In this document: piece after piece, positions 8,931-16,644 of the stretch
How positions within the stretch are numbered: position 1 is the stretch's first letter
Layout: each line of letters opens with the position of its first letter
From: Ferruginibacter sp.
Lineage (GTDB): Bacteria > Bacteroidota > Bacteroidia > Chitinophagales > Chitinophagaceae
Direction: 5' to 3'
Length of the DNA: 54,376 nucleotides
Assembly: GCA_014379905.1 (NCBI GenBank)
Contig: JACMKX010000033.1
Span: 1-54,376, forward strand
The notes under the pieces: generated by a model
The model's input: the letters and a program-made list of their open reading frames with translations, nothing else
What the model was told of the DNA's origin: nothing
Databases searched by the model: none
Position numbers and translations under genes: made by a program

Positions 8931-9716
8931 TTACTCATTAATTTGCCTAAATTCCAACCAAAAACCTAACATTGGTTCAGGTGCTACAAATATACTTTTA
9001 TAATTTTTACAATCATTACTCTTAGTATAATTGATATTTTCTTTTTTAAGATAGCAATTAATTTTTCAATTTCATGAACTTGAACAACAATACCTACTAT
9101 GGGGTGATTTTTGATTTGTTGAACATTTTCAGGAAAAAAACTATTTCTCCTTGTTGCATAGTTGCTGACTCATTTGATTGAAAAAATGGACAGCAAAATT
9201 CTTTTTTTCAAGCTTATATTTAAGCTTGACAAGAAATTTATCCATTTATTTTTGTTTTTTGATGCTATCCATACAGCAATTAGTGAAAAGGCTGTGTTTT
9301 TGTGACTGAAATGTCCAGGTTTATCAGTTGGAGAAGAATTTCTATTACCACAAAATAACGCATGCAATTCACTGTTAAACGGAAAAGGCATTATTTTGCC
9401 TTCCAAGTTATATTTGATATTATTTTTTTGCAGTTGGTTATTTAATGCTTCAAAATTATCTGTAAAAAGTCCAACAAATGCAGGACCTGCTCCTTCCGAA
9501 ATAAATTTTTTTATTCAGTGCTTAATATATCATTTCTATTAGTTGAGGTAAGAAGTTCCAATTCGGCGCCGTTATAAAATTTAATATGCTGGTTCCTGAT
9601 TCCATGAAAATGAAATCTTCCTGGTTTTAAAGTAAAACCAAGCTTTTTAAATAAATCTGCTGGTCTTTCCAGATTTTCAACAGCAATAGGAATGTGGTCG
9701 AATCCTTTTAAAAAAG
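8931..9716 (-). pseudogene. Frameshifted VOC/glyoxalase-like domain protein
   Basis: Reading the minus strand, FDHIPIAVENLERPADLFKKLG and GRFHFHGIRNQHIKFYNG (from about 9712) begin a glyoxalase-3-type VOC domain. A frameshift in an A-run near 9512 breaks the frame. It resumes as FISEGAGPAFVGLFTDNFEA, continues to KPGHFSHKNTAFSLIAVWIASKN, shifts again near 9230 (KNFAVHFFNQMSQQL) and 9130 (FFPENVQQIKNHPIVGIVVQ), and closes as VAPEPMLGFWLEFRQINE with a TAA at 8931-8933. At least four disruptions make it a pseudogene. The first about 29 codons of the longest open frame come from the repeat at 9722-9789, not from the gene. Confidence 0.8.
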
Positions 9717-9721
9717 TTGGT

Positions 9722-9789
9722 GAAGGCGAAGTTGAAAAGTGGGTGTATTCTGGTTTCGTCCCGATCGCTATCGGGACAACCTGCCAACT
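9722..9789. repeat. REP-like element, copy 2, carrying a 20-bp palindrome
   Basis: It shares with copy 1 (5954-6024) a 35-base core beginning GGCGAAGTTGAAAAG and, further on, AACCTGnCAACTATT. Between these two shared blocks, copy 1 has its short arm sequence while copy 2 has GTCCCGATCGCTATCGGGAC, a near-perfect palindrome. The element abuts the 5' end of the VOC pseudogene. Confidence 0.6.
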
Positions 9790-9970
9790 ATTTGTATTAT
9801 TCATTTCAAACTGAGACAGTACCGTAGTAGTACTCCTCCAGCATGTGGCATCCGACCTTCATATACCACCCTAATTCAATTTCTTCCCCTGTCGCAGAAA
9901 TGTCTGTGTTCTGGCGTGTAAAAGCCGTGACGTAAAATGGAATATCTTCGCCTGTAATAATATTTTTGCA

Positions 9971-10396
9971 ATGAAATCAAATCATCAACAAATGGTCGCT
10001 TCTATCATAAAAGAAGCAAGAATTGTAAAAGGGTACACGCAGAAAGAGTTGGCTGAATTATCCAGTATCAGCATCCGGTCGGTACAGCGCATTGAAAATG
10101 CACAGATACAGCCCAGGAGTTACACTTTAAAACTATTATCTGCGGTTTTAAGTATACCCATGGAAGATATGGTTCAAACACCGGTTGCAGAAGAACCGAT
10201 AATTGTTCCAGGCACAAGTCCGAAAATTATTTTGTCAGTGGGCTTAAGCATCGTTGCTGTGTTGCTTTACTGGGCATTTATAGAACAATCAGCCTTCCCG
10301 GAAACAGCTTTTGAATTCCTTTCCGGTACCGCGGTGTTTAGTGCCTGCCTCACCTTCCTGCTTTATTCTATGTGGAGACCAAAGAGCGACCGCTAA
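9971..10396 (+). CDS. XRE-family HTH regulator with two C-terminal membrane segments
   Basis: The protein has 141 residues. Residues 10-65 form a Cro/CI-type helix-turn-helix (KEARIVKGYTQKELAELSS, then SIRSVQRIENAQIQPRS). Two hydrophobic segments follow (about 85-102 and 112-130), so the protein is probably membrane-tethered. The CPBP protease gene begins 9 bp downstream, and pairing of a membrane-bound regulator with an intramembrane protease suggests a regulatory pair (inference). A TAnnTTTG-like string sits at 9961-9968, too close to the ATG to be its promoter. Confidence 0.8.
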   Translation: MKSNHQQMVASIIKEARIVKGYTQKELAELSSISIRSVQRIENAQIQPRSYTLKLLSAVLSIPMEDMVQTPVAEEPIIVPGTSPKIILSVGLSIVAVLLYWAFIEQSAFPETAFEFLSGTAVFSACLTFLLYSMWRPKSDR

Positions 10397-10405
10397 ATTT
10401 TACTT

Positions 10406-11113
10406 ATGCCTGGTATTATTGTACAACTCATTATTTCCTGGATCATCATCCGGCTGGTTGAAAAAAAAGATCTTTCTATCCTGAGATTATGGCCTTCCGG
10501 AAAAAAATTAGCCTGGTTTGTTTTGTTTTTCCTCGTTACTTCTTTTTTTGCTTCCAGTGGCTTCCTGTTAAGAATATATTATGGCGAACGATGGGTACTA
10601 AATCCTGTCTTCTCATTTTCACTATTAATGGATGGGCTTTGGTATAATATTAAATCTGTGCTGTATGAAGAACTGATCTTTAGGGGTGTATTGTTATACA
10701 TCCTGGTCAAAAGACTGGGCATAAACACCGGGATAATAATTTCGGCTGTCGGTTTTGGTATCTACCATTGGTTTACGTATGAAATATTGGGTGATATAAA
10801 AATGATGCTGTTTATCTTTTTTATAACGGGTATTGCAGGATTGCTCTATGCATATGGATATGCTAAAAGCAATACTCTGTGGATTCCCATTGCTATACAT
10901 CTGGGTTGGAATTTTACCAGGAATTTTATTTTTTCAGATGGAAATATCGGGAATGGGGTGCTCATTTATTCCAAACCAGCTTTTACAAGTACGGTGTCGC
11001 ATTTTATCTATTACCTTATTGCTTATTTTCCAATGATGGGTGCATTGGGGATTAATTGGCTGATAATAAAGAAGAAATACAATGGCCCGGAAAAACAAAA
11101 TACATCCTGGTAA
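10406..11113 (+). CDS. CPBP-family intramembrane metalloprotease
   Basis: The protein has 235 residues and six or seven hydrophobic segments. The CPBP (CAAX protease/Abi) signature is complete: E88-E89-x3-R93 (YEELIFRG), a histidine in FGIYHW (H121) and HLGWNF (about 165-170). The family cleaves or processes membrane-associated substrates; in bacteria its members are often linked to bacteriocin immunity or regulated proteolysis, but no substrate can be named here. It is co-oriented with the HTH gene and followed at once by a bidirectional terminator. Confidence 0.88.
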   Translation: MPGIIVQLIISWIIIRLVEKKDLSILRLWPSGKKLAWFVLFFLVTSFFASSGFLLRIYYGERWVLNPVFSFSLLMDGLWYNIKSVLYEELIFRGVLLYILVKRLGINTGIIISAVGFGIYHWFTYEILGDIKMMLFIFFITGIAGLLYAYGYAKSNTLWIPIAIHLGWNFTRNFIFSDGNIGNGVLIYSKPAFTSTVSHFIYYLIAYFPMMGALGINWLIIKKKYNGPEKQNTSW

Positions 11114-11116
11114 AAT

Positions 11117-11146
11117 AAAAAAACTTCGCATTAGCGAAGTTTTTTG
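11117..11146. terminator. Bidirectional intrinsic terminator
   Basis: Stem ACTTCGC/GCGAAGT around an ATTA loop, flanked by A-runs on the left and T-runs on the right. It can end transcription of the CPBP gene on the plus strand and of tRNA-Leu on the minus strand. Confidence 0.85.
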
Positions 11147-11230
11147 TGCCCACGAAAGGAATCGAACCTTCACACCCTTGCGAATGGCAGATTTTGAGTC
11201 TGCTGCGTCTACCAATTCCGCCACATGGGC
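11147..11230 (-). tRNA. tRNA-Leu (anticodon CAA)
   Basis: On the minus strand an 84-nt cloverleaf with long variable arm can be folded: acceptor GCCCATG paired with CGTGGGC, anticodon stem GCAGA/TCTGC with loop CTCAAAA (anticodon at plus-strand 11194-11196), T arm with GGTTCGATTCC. The discriminator base is A and the 3' CCA is not encoded (ACA follows). The class II variable arm and anticodon CAA identify leucine. Confidence 0.95.
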
Positions 11231-11256
11231 TTACTTAAACGGGTTGCAATATTACG

Positions 11257-11745
11257 TTAATCCCCTAATCTTGCCAAAATCCTTTGAATATATTTTTTCT
11301 TATAATAATACAGTTTCAATTGTTGTAGGGAGTCGGCATCATGGTGGAGCGCAGGGTTTTGTATAATGGGTGCAATGGCTGCATACATTTCCTTTTCAAT
11401 TGCGGATAACTCTCCCGTAACCGTTACACCATCTTTTTCGTCCAGTGTTTCATTAATGTCCATCATTTCCATTAAAAAATCATTGGGTAAGGGATACTTT
11501 TCGTCTGTTTCCACGATGCCTTTTACCTGCAGGAAATATTCAATTGTTTTGTCCTCATTTTGGAAAGTAGTAAAAGCTTTGTTGATACTGGCAGACTGCT
11601 GCAGGGCTTCTTCCTGGTCTGCTTCGTTGGATTGCGTAAAAAAGTCTGGATGATTTTGTCTTTGCAAGGCAAAATATTTTTCAGCCAATAATTTTTTATC
11701 AATAATGGGCGCTTCTGTAAAACCAAAGAGTTCAAAATAATTCAT
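11257..11745 (-). CDS. hscB: HscB, Fe-S cluster assembly J-domain co-chaperone
   Basis: The protein has 162 residues. An N-terminal J domain (MNYFELFGF, then H32-P33-D34 in QNHPDFF) is followed by a three-helix C-terminal domain (EEALQQSASINKAFTTF, LQVKGI, FLMEMMDINETLDE) typical of HscB/Jac1. It hands Fe-S clusters from the IscU scaffold to the HscA Hsp70 chaperone by stimulating HscA ATPase activity. Its usual isc partners are not next to it here. It is divergent from the dehydrogenase gene at 11809. Confidence 0.9.
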   Translation of the reverse strand: MNYFELFGFTEAPIIDKKLLAEKYFALQRQNHPDFFTQSNEADQEEALQQSASINKAFTTFQNEDKTIEYFLQVKGIVETDEKYPLPNDFLMEMMDINETLDEKDGVTVTGELSAIEKEMYAAIAPIIQNPALHHDADSLQQLKLYYYKKKYIQRILARLGD

Positions 11746-11808
11746 GGCTTAAAGGTAGTAACCTGTTTCGAATGATTAGCCTAAATTTGCCACACTAAAT
11801 TTCGACCG

Positions 11809-13014
11809 ATGCTTGTAATAGGATTAATACGCGAGGGAAAAGTTCCGGCAGACAACAGGGTAGCCCTTACACCGGCGCAATGCAGGTGGTTGCACATGAA
11901 CAGGCCGGATATTAAAGTGATTGTTCAAACCAGCACAGGCCGCTGTTTCAGCGATGCAGAATATAGAGTTGCTGGGGTAGAAGTAGTGGAAGATATGAAG
12001 GGTGCCGATATTTTACTCGGCATTAAAGAGGTGCCGGTGGAAATGCTGATAGAGAATAAAACTTATCTCTTCTTTTCGCACACTAAAAAACTGCAAGCTT
12101 CCAATCAAAAATTATTGCAGGCTATTATCGAAAAAAATAGTACGCTCATTGACTACGAATGCCTGGAACATGAGGACGGCACCCGCATCATCGGTTTTGG
12201 ATTTTTTGCCGGTATCGTGGGCGCACACAATGGGATGATGGCTTATGGCAATAAAACCGGCGCTTATAAATTAGAGAGGGTAGGTGCCGCCAGTACTTTC
12301 CAGCGCCTTATCCATACTTATTTCGGACTTAAAATTCCTAATATAAAAATTGCCGTTACCGGTAGTGGGCGGGTAGCGCATGGCCTGCTGGAGATCATGA
12401 ACCTGATGGGTATACACGAAGTGGAACCGGAAGATTATGTAAAAAGGGAATTCACTTACCCGGTGTATGTACATTTAAAAGGAGCCAATTTATACCAACC
12501 AAAAGATGGCAGCGTGTACAGCCGGGAACATTTTCACAACCACCCTTCTTTATATAACAATCTTTTCAAAAATTATTTATCACAAACAGATATTTTAATG
12601 AACGGCGTTTACTGGGAACAAAATATTCCCCGGCTGTTTGAAATGGAAGATGTCAGCAGGGCTGATTTCCGCATAAAAACCATTGCAGATGTAACCGATG
12701 ACAGGTTTGGATCTGTGCCTTGCAACCTGGGAGATAGTACTATTGAGGATCCCGTATATGGAGTTGATAAAAAAACATTTGAAAAAACCAGTGCTTATTT
12801 GCCTGATACTATTGATGTAATGGCCGTTGGTAATTTACCCAATGAACTACCAAAAGATGCCAGCCGTTATTTTGGAGAGCAGCTGATAAAACATGTATTG
12901 GCAGATTTGATAGAAGGCAATGCAGCGATCATTGATAAAGCAACAATTGTTAAAGAAGGCGTGCTCACAAGTGAATATGCTTATATGAAGGATTATGCGG
13001 AAGGGAAAATCTGA
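11809..13014 (+). CDS. AlaDH/PNT-family dehydrogenase, saccharopine (lysine-forming)-dehydrogenase-like
   Basis: The protein has 401 residues. It starts with an alanine dehydrogenase/transhydrogenase N-terminal domain (LIREGKVPADNRVALTP; GADILLGIKEVP) and continues with a Rossmann domain containing IKIAVTGSGRVAHGLLEIM (about 179-197). The FFAGIVGAHNGMMAYG segment is shared with lysine-forming saccharopine dehydrogenases of the Lys1 type. The likely reaction is NAD-dependent oxidative deamination or cleavage of an amino-acid-derived secondary amine; which substrate is used cannot be decided from sequence. A -7-like TAAATTTG box at 11782-11789 lies 19 bp before the ATG and supports this start. 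Confidence 0.7.
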   Translation: MLVIGLIREGKVPADNRVALTPAQCRWLHMNRPDIKVIVQTSTGRCFSDAEYRVAGVEVVEDMKGADILLGIKEVPVEMLIENKTYLFFSHTKKLQASNQKLLQAIIEKNSTLIDYECLEHEDGTRIIGFGFFAGIVGAHNGMMAYGNKTGAYKLERVGAASTFQRLIHTYFGLKIPNIKIAVTGSGRVAHGLLEIMNLMGIHEVEPEDYVKREFTYPVYVHLKGANLYQPKDGSVYSREHFHNHPSLYNNLFKNYLSQTDILMNGVYWEQNIPRLFEMEDVSRADFRIKTIADVTDDRFGSVPCNLGDSTIEDPVYGVDKKTFEKTSAYLPDTIDVMAVGNLPNELPKDASRYFGEQLIKHVLADLIEGNAAIIDKATIVKEGVLTSEYAYMKDYAEGKI

Positions 13015-13107
13015 TTACAAGAGTTTTTAACGAACCTGCCTGCCGGCAGAAAGGGTACACGAATTTTTTCCTGGATTTCTCTATGTCTTTGCGTCTTTGT
13101 GGCCCAA

Positions 13108-13827
13108 TTATAATTTCAAATAATAATCTTTTAGTAAAGTAATAAAACCTTCACTGTACTGCCTTTGATCATCATGAATGTATAATTCCTCCGAAATGAT
13201 TGCTGCAGGTTTTCCTGAAAATATTATCATGGTTCTGAAATATCCATGATCCACAGATTGTTTCACAAGCATTTTATCATTGATAAAAAAACCATTATCT
13301 TTTATTAGATCTTCGAGATACGAGGTTCGGTGAAAAGGAATCAACACGCATCCCACTCCATCTTCTTTTAATAATCTTTTTATTTGCAGCATTAACTCCC
13401 CTAATGTCAGTGTAGTATCATGTTTTGCTGCGTTTTTAGACTGGTTGTCGCTTTTAAGATCCGCCTCAAAAAAAGGTGGATTGCTAATAATACAATCGTA
13501 TTTTTTATCGGATTCAAAATCGAGGATATTACTTTGAACAACATTTAACCGAACATTCCAGGGAGTGTTATTAAAATTATCCGTTGCTTGTTTTGCAGCA
13601 TTTGAATTCATTTCTACAGCAGTAATCGTTGCGTCATGTTTCTGTGCCAGCATAAGACTCAGCAGGCCAGTACCAGTTCCAATATCCAAAACATTTTTTA
13701 TCGATTCATTGCCTTTAATCTTATCCGCTACCCATGCCCCAAACAGGCAGGCATCTGTGCAAACCTTCATGGCGCATTGATCCTGGTGAACGGTAAATTG
13801 TTTAAGTTGGAAAAAAGAATTAGACAT
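13108..13827 (-). CDS. trmN6: tRNA1(Val) adenine-N6-methyltransferase
   Basis: The protein has 239 residues. The class I SAM-methyltransferase core carries VLDIGTGTGLLSLMLAQ (motif I) and the amino-methyltransferase motif NPPF, preceded by IIS. The N-terminal FFQLKQFTVHQDQCAMKVCTDACLFGAW is characteristic of TrmN6/YfiC, which methylates N6 of A37 in tRNA1(Val). The neighbouring tsaD (80 bp upstream on the same strand) also modifies position 37 of tRNA, on the other hand for ANN-decoding tRNAs, so the two share a translation-fidelity theme. Confidence 0.88.
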   Translation of the reverse strand: MSNSFFQLKQFTVHQDQCAMKVCTDACLFGAWVADKIKGNESIKNVLDIGTGTGLLSLMLAQKHDATITAVEMNSNAAKQATDNFNNTPWNVRLNVVQSNILDFESDKKYDCIISNPPFFEADLKSDNQSKNAAKHDTTLTLGELMLQIKRLLKEDGVGCVLIPFHRTSYLEDLIKDNGFFINDKMLVKQSVDHGYFRTMIIFSGKPAAIISEELYIHDDQRQYSEGFITLLKDYYLKL

Positions 13828-13907
13828 TGCTGGTTCCTGAAAAGCTTTACATTATTGACGGGTTAATTCGTGCAATTCGAGTTATTAGAAAAATTCGTGA
13901 AATTTAC

Positions 13908-14948
13908 TTACCACTCGGCCCTGGCGCTTGGTATCACATCCAGTTCTGCAAAATCTCCGGCTAAATATTTATAATAAGCAGTAATGGCAATCATAGCGGC
14001 ATTGTCTGTACAATATTCAAAAGCCGGAATAAAAGTTTGCCAGCCCATTTTTTTACCAAGTTCTTCAATGCCTGCCCGCAGGCCGCTGTTGGCGCTTACG
14101 CCACCTGCAATGCAAATATTATTTACACCTGTTTGTTGGGCCGCTTTTTTAAGTTTGTTCAGCAGTATGCTTACAATTCTATATTGAATGGAAGCGCATA
14201 TATCTGCCAGGTTATTTTCTATGAATGATTTTTTTTCTTCTTCCGTTGCTTTAAATTCTTCTTTATAAACATTAGATGCGCCGGCGTTCTGCAAAAAATA
14301 AAGGATGGAAGTTTTTAATCCGGAAAAACTAAAATTCAATCCCGCTATCTGCGGCTCAGGAAATTGATAGGCCAGGGGATTTCCTTCTTTTGCGTATTTG
14401 TCAATTAAGGGTCCGCCGGGGTAAGGCAATCCTAATAATTTTGCAGATTTATCAAAAGCCTCGCCGGCGGCATCATCAATAGTTTCGCCGATCACTTCCA
14501 TTTGAGAAGGACTTTTGCATACAACAATTTGTGTATGACCGCCACTTACGGTTAAGCATAAAAATGGGAAAGCTGGTTTTGGATGGCTTATCAGGTTGGC
14601 CAACACATGCGCCTGCATATGGTGTACAGTTATTAAAGGCTTATCCAGGGCCAGCGCCATCGATTTGGCAAACTGACCGCCCACCAATAAAGCGCCGATC
14701 AAACCCGGTGCCTGCGTAAAAGCAACTGCATCAATATCTGACAGGAGGATGTTTGCTTTCTGCACCGCAGCATCTACCACGGGTACAATATGCTGCATAT
14801 GTGCCCTGCTGGCCAGTTCCGGTACTACACCGCCATATTGCTCATGAATGGTTTGAGTGGCGATGATGTTGGATAAAATGATACCATCCCTGCAAATTGC
14901 AGCGGCCGTTTCATCGCAGGAAGATTCTATGGAGAGGATGGTGGGCAT
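13908..14948 (-). CDS. tsaD: TsaD, tRNA threonylcarbamoyladenosine biosynthesis ATPase
   Basis: The start at 14948 gives a 346-residue protein beginning MPTILSIESSCDETA, the standard TsaD N-terminus; an in-frame ATG at 14984 adds 12 residues unlike the family. The metal-binding HHMQAH (H110 and H114), LTVSGGHTQIV, DDAAGEAFDKSAKLLGL and the C-terminal CTDNAAMIA are present. With TsaB, TsaC and TsaE it makes N6-threonylcarbamoyl-A37 in ANN-decoding tRNAs. The start codon lies about 30 bp from a long heptamer array (14979-15082). Confidence 0.96.
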   Translation of the reverse strand: MPTILSIESSCDETAAAICRDGIILSNIIATQTIHEQYGGVVPELASRAHMQHIVPVVDAAVQKANILLSDIDAVAFTQAPGLIGALLVGGQFAKSMALALDKPLITVHHMQAHVLANLISHPKPAFPFLCLTVSGGHTQIVVCKSPSQMEVIGETIDDAAGEAFDKSAKLLGLPYPGGPLIDKYAKEGNPLAYQFPEPQIAGLNFSFSGLKTSILYFLQNAGASNVYKEEFKATEEEKKSFIENNLADICASIQYRIVSILLNKLKKAAQQTGVNNICIAGGVSANSGLRAGIEELGKKMGWQTFIPAFEYCTDNAAMIAITAYYKYLAGDFAELDVIPSARAEW

Positions 14949-14978
14949 ATGGGAGTAGAATGATTTTAGAGGGCGATA

Positions 14979-15082
14979 GGTCACTGGTCACTGGTCACTG
15001 GTCACTGGTCACTGGTCACTGGTCACTGGTCACTGGTCACTGGTCACTGGTCACTGGTCACTGGTCACTGGTCACTGGTCAC
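14979..15082. repeat. Perfect heptamer tandem repeat, (GGTCACT) x about 14.9
   Basis: A 104-bp uninterrupted array of a 7-bp unit with no sequence variation between copies. It lies between the 5' end of tsaD and the 3' end of the ABC permease gene, so it sits in the upstream region of tsaD. Perfect identity implies recent expansion by slippage, so the copy number is expected to vary between strains. Confidence 0.98.
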
Positions 15083-15132
15083 AAGATTTTAGATGCTGCA
15101 ATTTATTAAATGATATGACAAGTTTAAAAACT

Positions 15133-15160
15133 AGTATCCAGTATCAAGTATCCAGTCCCC
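15133..15160. repeat. Short heptamer repeat, AGTATCC-type, 4 units
   Basis: Units AGTATCC, AGTATCA, AGTATCC, AGTCCCC in register, ending 20 bp from the stop codon of the ABC permease gene. It is a second, different 7-bp repeat in the same intergenic region. Confidence 0.8.
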
Positions 15161-15179
15161 CGCCCTCGTCCTCCGGCCG

Positions 15180-16421
15180 CTAACTCCTTATCGCCACCAC
15201 CGGGTCCATTTTAGCTGCACGCCGGGCAGGAATAATTCCAGCCAGTATACCTACAACAAGACAAATAACCACGGTCATTCCCAATAACGGAAGCGAAATA
15301 TAAACAGGAAATTCAAGTGGCCCTGAAAGTATCATAGTGAGTATCCATACAAAAAATATCCCAACAGCTCCTCCCATCAGGCACAACAAGGCGGCCTCTG
15401 CCAAAAATTCAAAGAGTACGGTAGAACTCTTGGCGCCAATTGCTTTTTTAAGTCCTATAACCGGGGTACGTTCCTTTACGGTAACGAACATGATATTGGC
15501 AATACCAAACATACCTACCACCAGGCTTATGCCACCAATGATGGAACCTACGATATTTAATATCACAAAAAAGCCAGATACAGCTTTACTGATAGCTTCT
15601 ACACTGTTGAGCGCAAAATTGTCTTCCTGCATAGGACTCAGCCTGCGTATCTGCCTCATGATGCCCCTTAACTCATCTGATAATGCTTCCGTAGGTATAT
15701 CTTTTTTACCCTTTACAATAATGAGCGGGTTTGTATTTTTTTCTTCATACAATTGTTTGCAGAATTTGTAGGGAAGCATTAAACATTCATCAAATTCAAA
15801 CGCGCCTCCCTTGCCTGCTTTGGCTATCACTCCCACAATATTTACCATCCTGCCTTTTATCTCTACCATCTTCCCCAGGGCTCTTTCCGCCGAGCCATAT
15901 AATTTCTCTGCATTATTGTAACCAATGATGGCCACAGATGTTGCGTTGTTGAAATCGGCAGCAGAAAAATACCTGCCTTCCAGGAACTCCATTGGTTGTA
16001 TGTCTATCTGCGCAGGATTAATGCCATAGATGTTCACACCGGTGAGTTCATCATTTTTATAGGATATACTGCCGGAGGTTGACATGAAGTAAGCTACCGA
16101 TTCTGTCAGATCAGATCGGTCTTTGATCATTTGCGCTTCCTCAAATTTCATAAGGGGCCTTGATCTTATCTTCCAGAAAGGAATATCGCCGCCGCCATTC
16201 CAACTCCATTTATCAACATAAATAGTATTGGTACCCAGGCTGGCAATTTCATTCTGTATATTTCTTTCAAGGCTGGTAACAAATGCCAACACACCTATGA
16301 TACAAAAAATGCCGAAAGCAATACCTGTTAAACTCAGGCTGGTACGTAGTTTATTATTCTTTAATTCCTGGAGGGTAAGCCTTAAAGAACTGGCTAATAT
16401 GTTAAGCGTTTTACGCATCAT
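15180..16421 (-). CDS. ABC transporter permease, MacB/FtsX type
   Basis: The protein has 413 residues. An N-terminal transmembrane segment (about 23-45) precedes a large extracytoplasmic MacB-PCD-like domain (about 50-265). Three more membrane segments follow (about 285-310, 335-360 and 375-400), with the FtsX-type sequence VVGMFGIANIMFVTVKERTPVIGLKKAIGAK and a closing IPARRAAKMDPVVAIR. Such permeases work with a LolD/MacB-type ATPase to move lipoproteins, peptides or drugs by a mechanotransmission mechanism. No ATPase gene is adjacent, so its partner lies elsewhere. Confidence 0.88.
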   Translation of the reverse strand: MMRKTLNILASSLRLTLQELKNNKLRTSLSLTGIAFGIFCIIGVLAFVTSLERNIQNEIASLGTNTIYVDKWSWNGGGDIPFWKIRSRPLMKFEEAQMIKDRSDLTESVAYFMSTSGSISYKNDELTGVNIYGINPAQIDIQPMEFLEGRYFSAADFNNATSVAIIGYNNAEKLYGSAERALGKMVEIKGRMVNIVGVIAKAGKGGAFEFDECLMLPYKFCKQLYEEKNTNPLIIVKGKKDIPTEALSDELRGIMRQIRRLSPMQEDNFALNSVEAISKAVSGFFVILNIVGSIIGGISLVVGMFGIANIMFVTVKERTPVIGLKKAIGAKSSTVLFEFLAEAALLCLMGGAVGIFFVWILTMILSGPLEFPVYISLPLLGMTVVICLVVGILAGIIPARRAAKMDPVVAIRS

Positions 16422-16479
16422 TCAAAGTTAGGGCAGCGGAGGGAATGTGGCGGAAGAATTTTATGAGTGGGGAAAGGTA

Positions 16480-16528
16480 CCAGTTACTGGCTACTGGTTG
16501 CTGGTTGCTGGTTGCTGGTTGCTGGTTG
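16480..16528. repeat. Heptamer tandem repeat, CTGGTTG-type, 7 units
   Basis: CCAGTTA, CTGGCTA, then five perfect CTGGTTG units (16494-16528), all in one register. It lies between the ABC permease start and prfC. Confidence 0.9.
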
Positions 16529-16556
16529 ACTGTATTTGGCTTCGCAAAGTAGTAGA

Positions 16557-16619
16557 AACCATCAACCATCAACCTTCAACCTTCAACTTTTGAACCTTTG
16601 AACTTTTGAACTATTAACC
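16557..16619. repeat. Degenerate heptamer/octamer repeat upstream of prfC
   Basis: Units AACCATC x2, AACCTTC x2, AACTTTT, then octamers GAACCTTT, GAACTTTT, GAACTATT. The repeat runs into the prfC promoter and supplies its -33 TTTG box. Confidence 0.8.
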
Positions 16620-16636
16620 CCGTTGGGCTATCTTTG
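16605..16636 (+). promoter_or_regulatory. Predicted Bacteroidota-type promoter of prfC
   Basis: TTTG at 16605-16608, a 20-bp spacer and TATCTTTG at 16629-16636 fit the -33 TTTG / -7 TAnnTTTG consensus. The ATG at 16645 is only 8 bp beyond the -7 box, so the transcript would have almost no leader. Confidence 0.7.
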
Positions 16637-16644
16637 CGCCCTTT

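Larger units (their letters stand above)
5934..9818. other. Putative composite segment bounded by a 15-bp perfect inverted repeat
   Basis: TGTCTCAGTTTGAAA at 5934-5948 is matched by its exact reverse complement at 9804-9818. Just inside each lies a copy of a dispersed repeat (5954-6024 and 9722-9789), both in the same orientation. Between them are traG/traJ relics, a serine hydrolase gene and a frameshifted VOC gene. This arrangement suggests a former mobile or transferred unit, but no transposase remains and a target-site duplication was not found, so the call is tentative. Confidence 0.35.

Noticed and set aside
9961..9968. TATTTTTG as promoter of the HTH gene at 9971
   Set aside because: It ends 2 bp before the ATG, so the transcript would start inside the gene.
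14897..15109. Open frame through the heptamer array encoding a repeated SLVTGHW peptide
   Set aside because: A 7-bp repeat is open in this frame by chance, and the frame is antisense to tsaD at its start. No leader or homology.
15180..16421. Idea that the ABC permease belongs to a defence or bacteriocin cluster
   Set aside because: Neighbours are housekeeping genes and no ATPase or peptide gene is adjacent.
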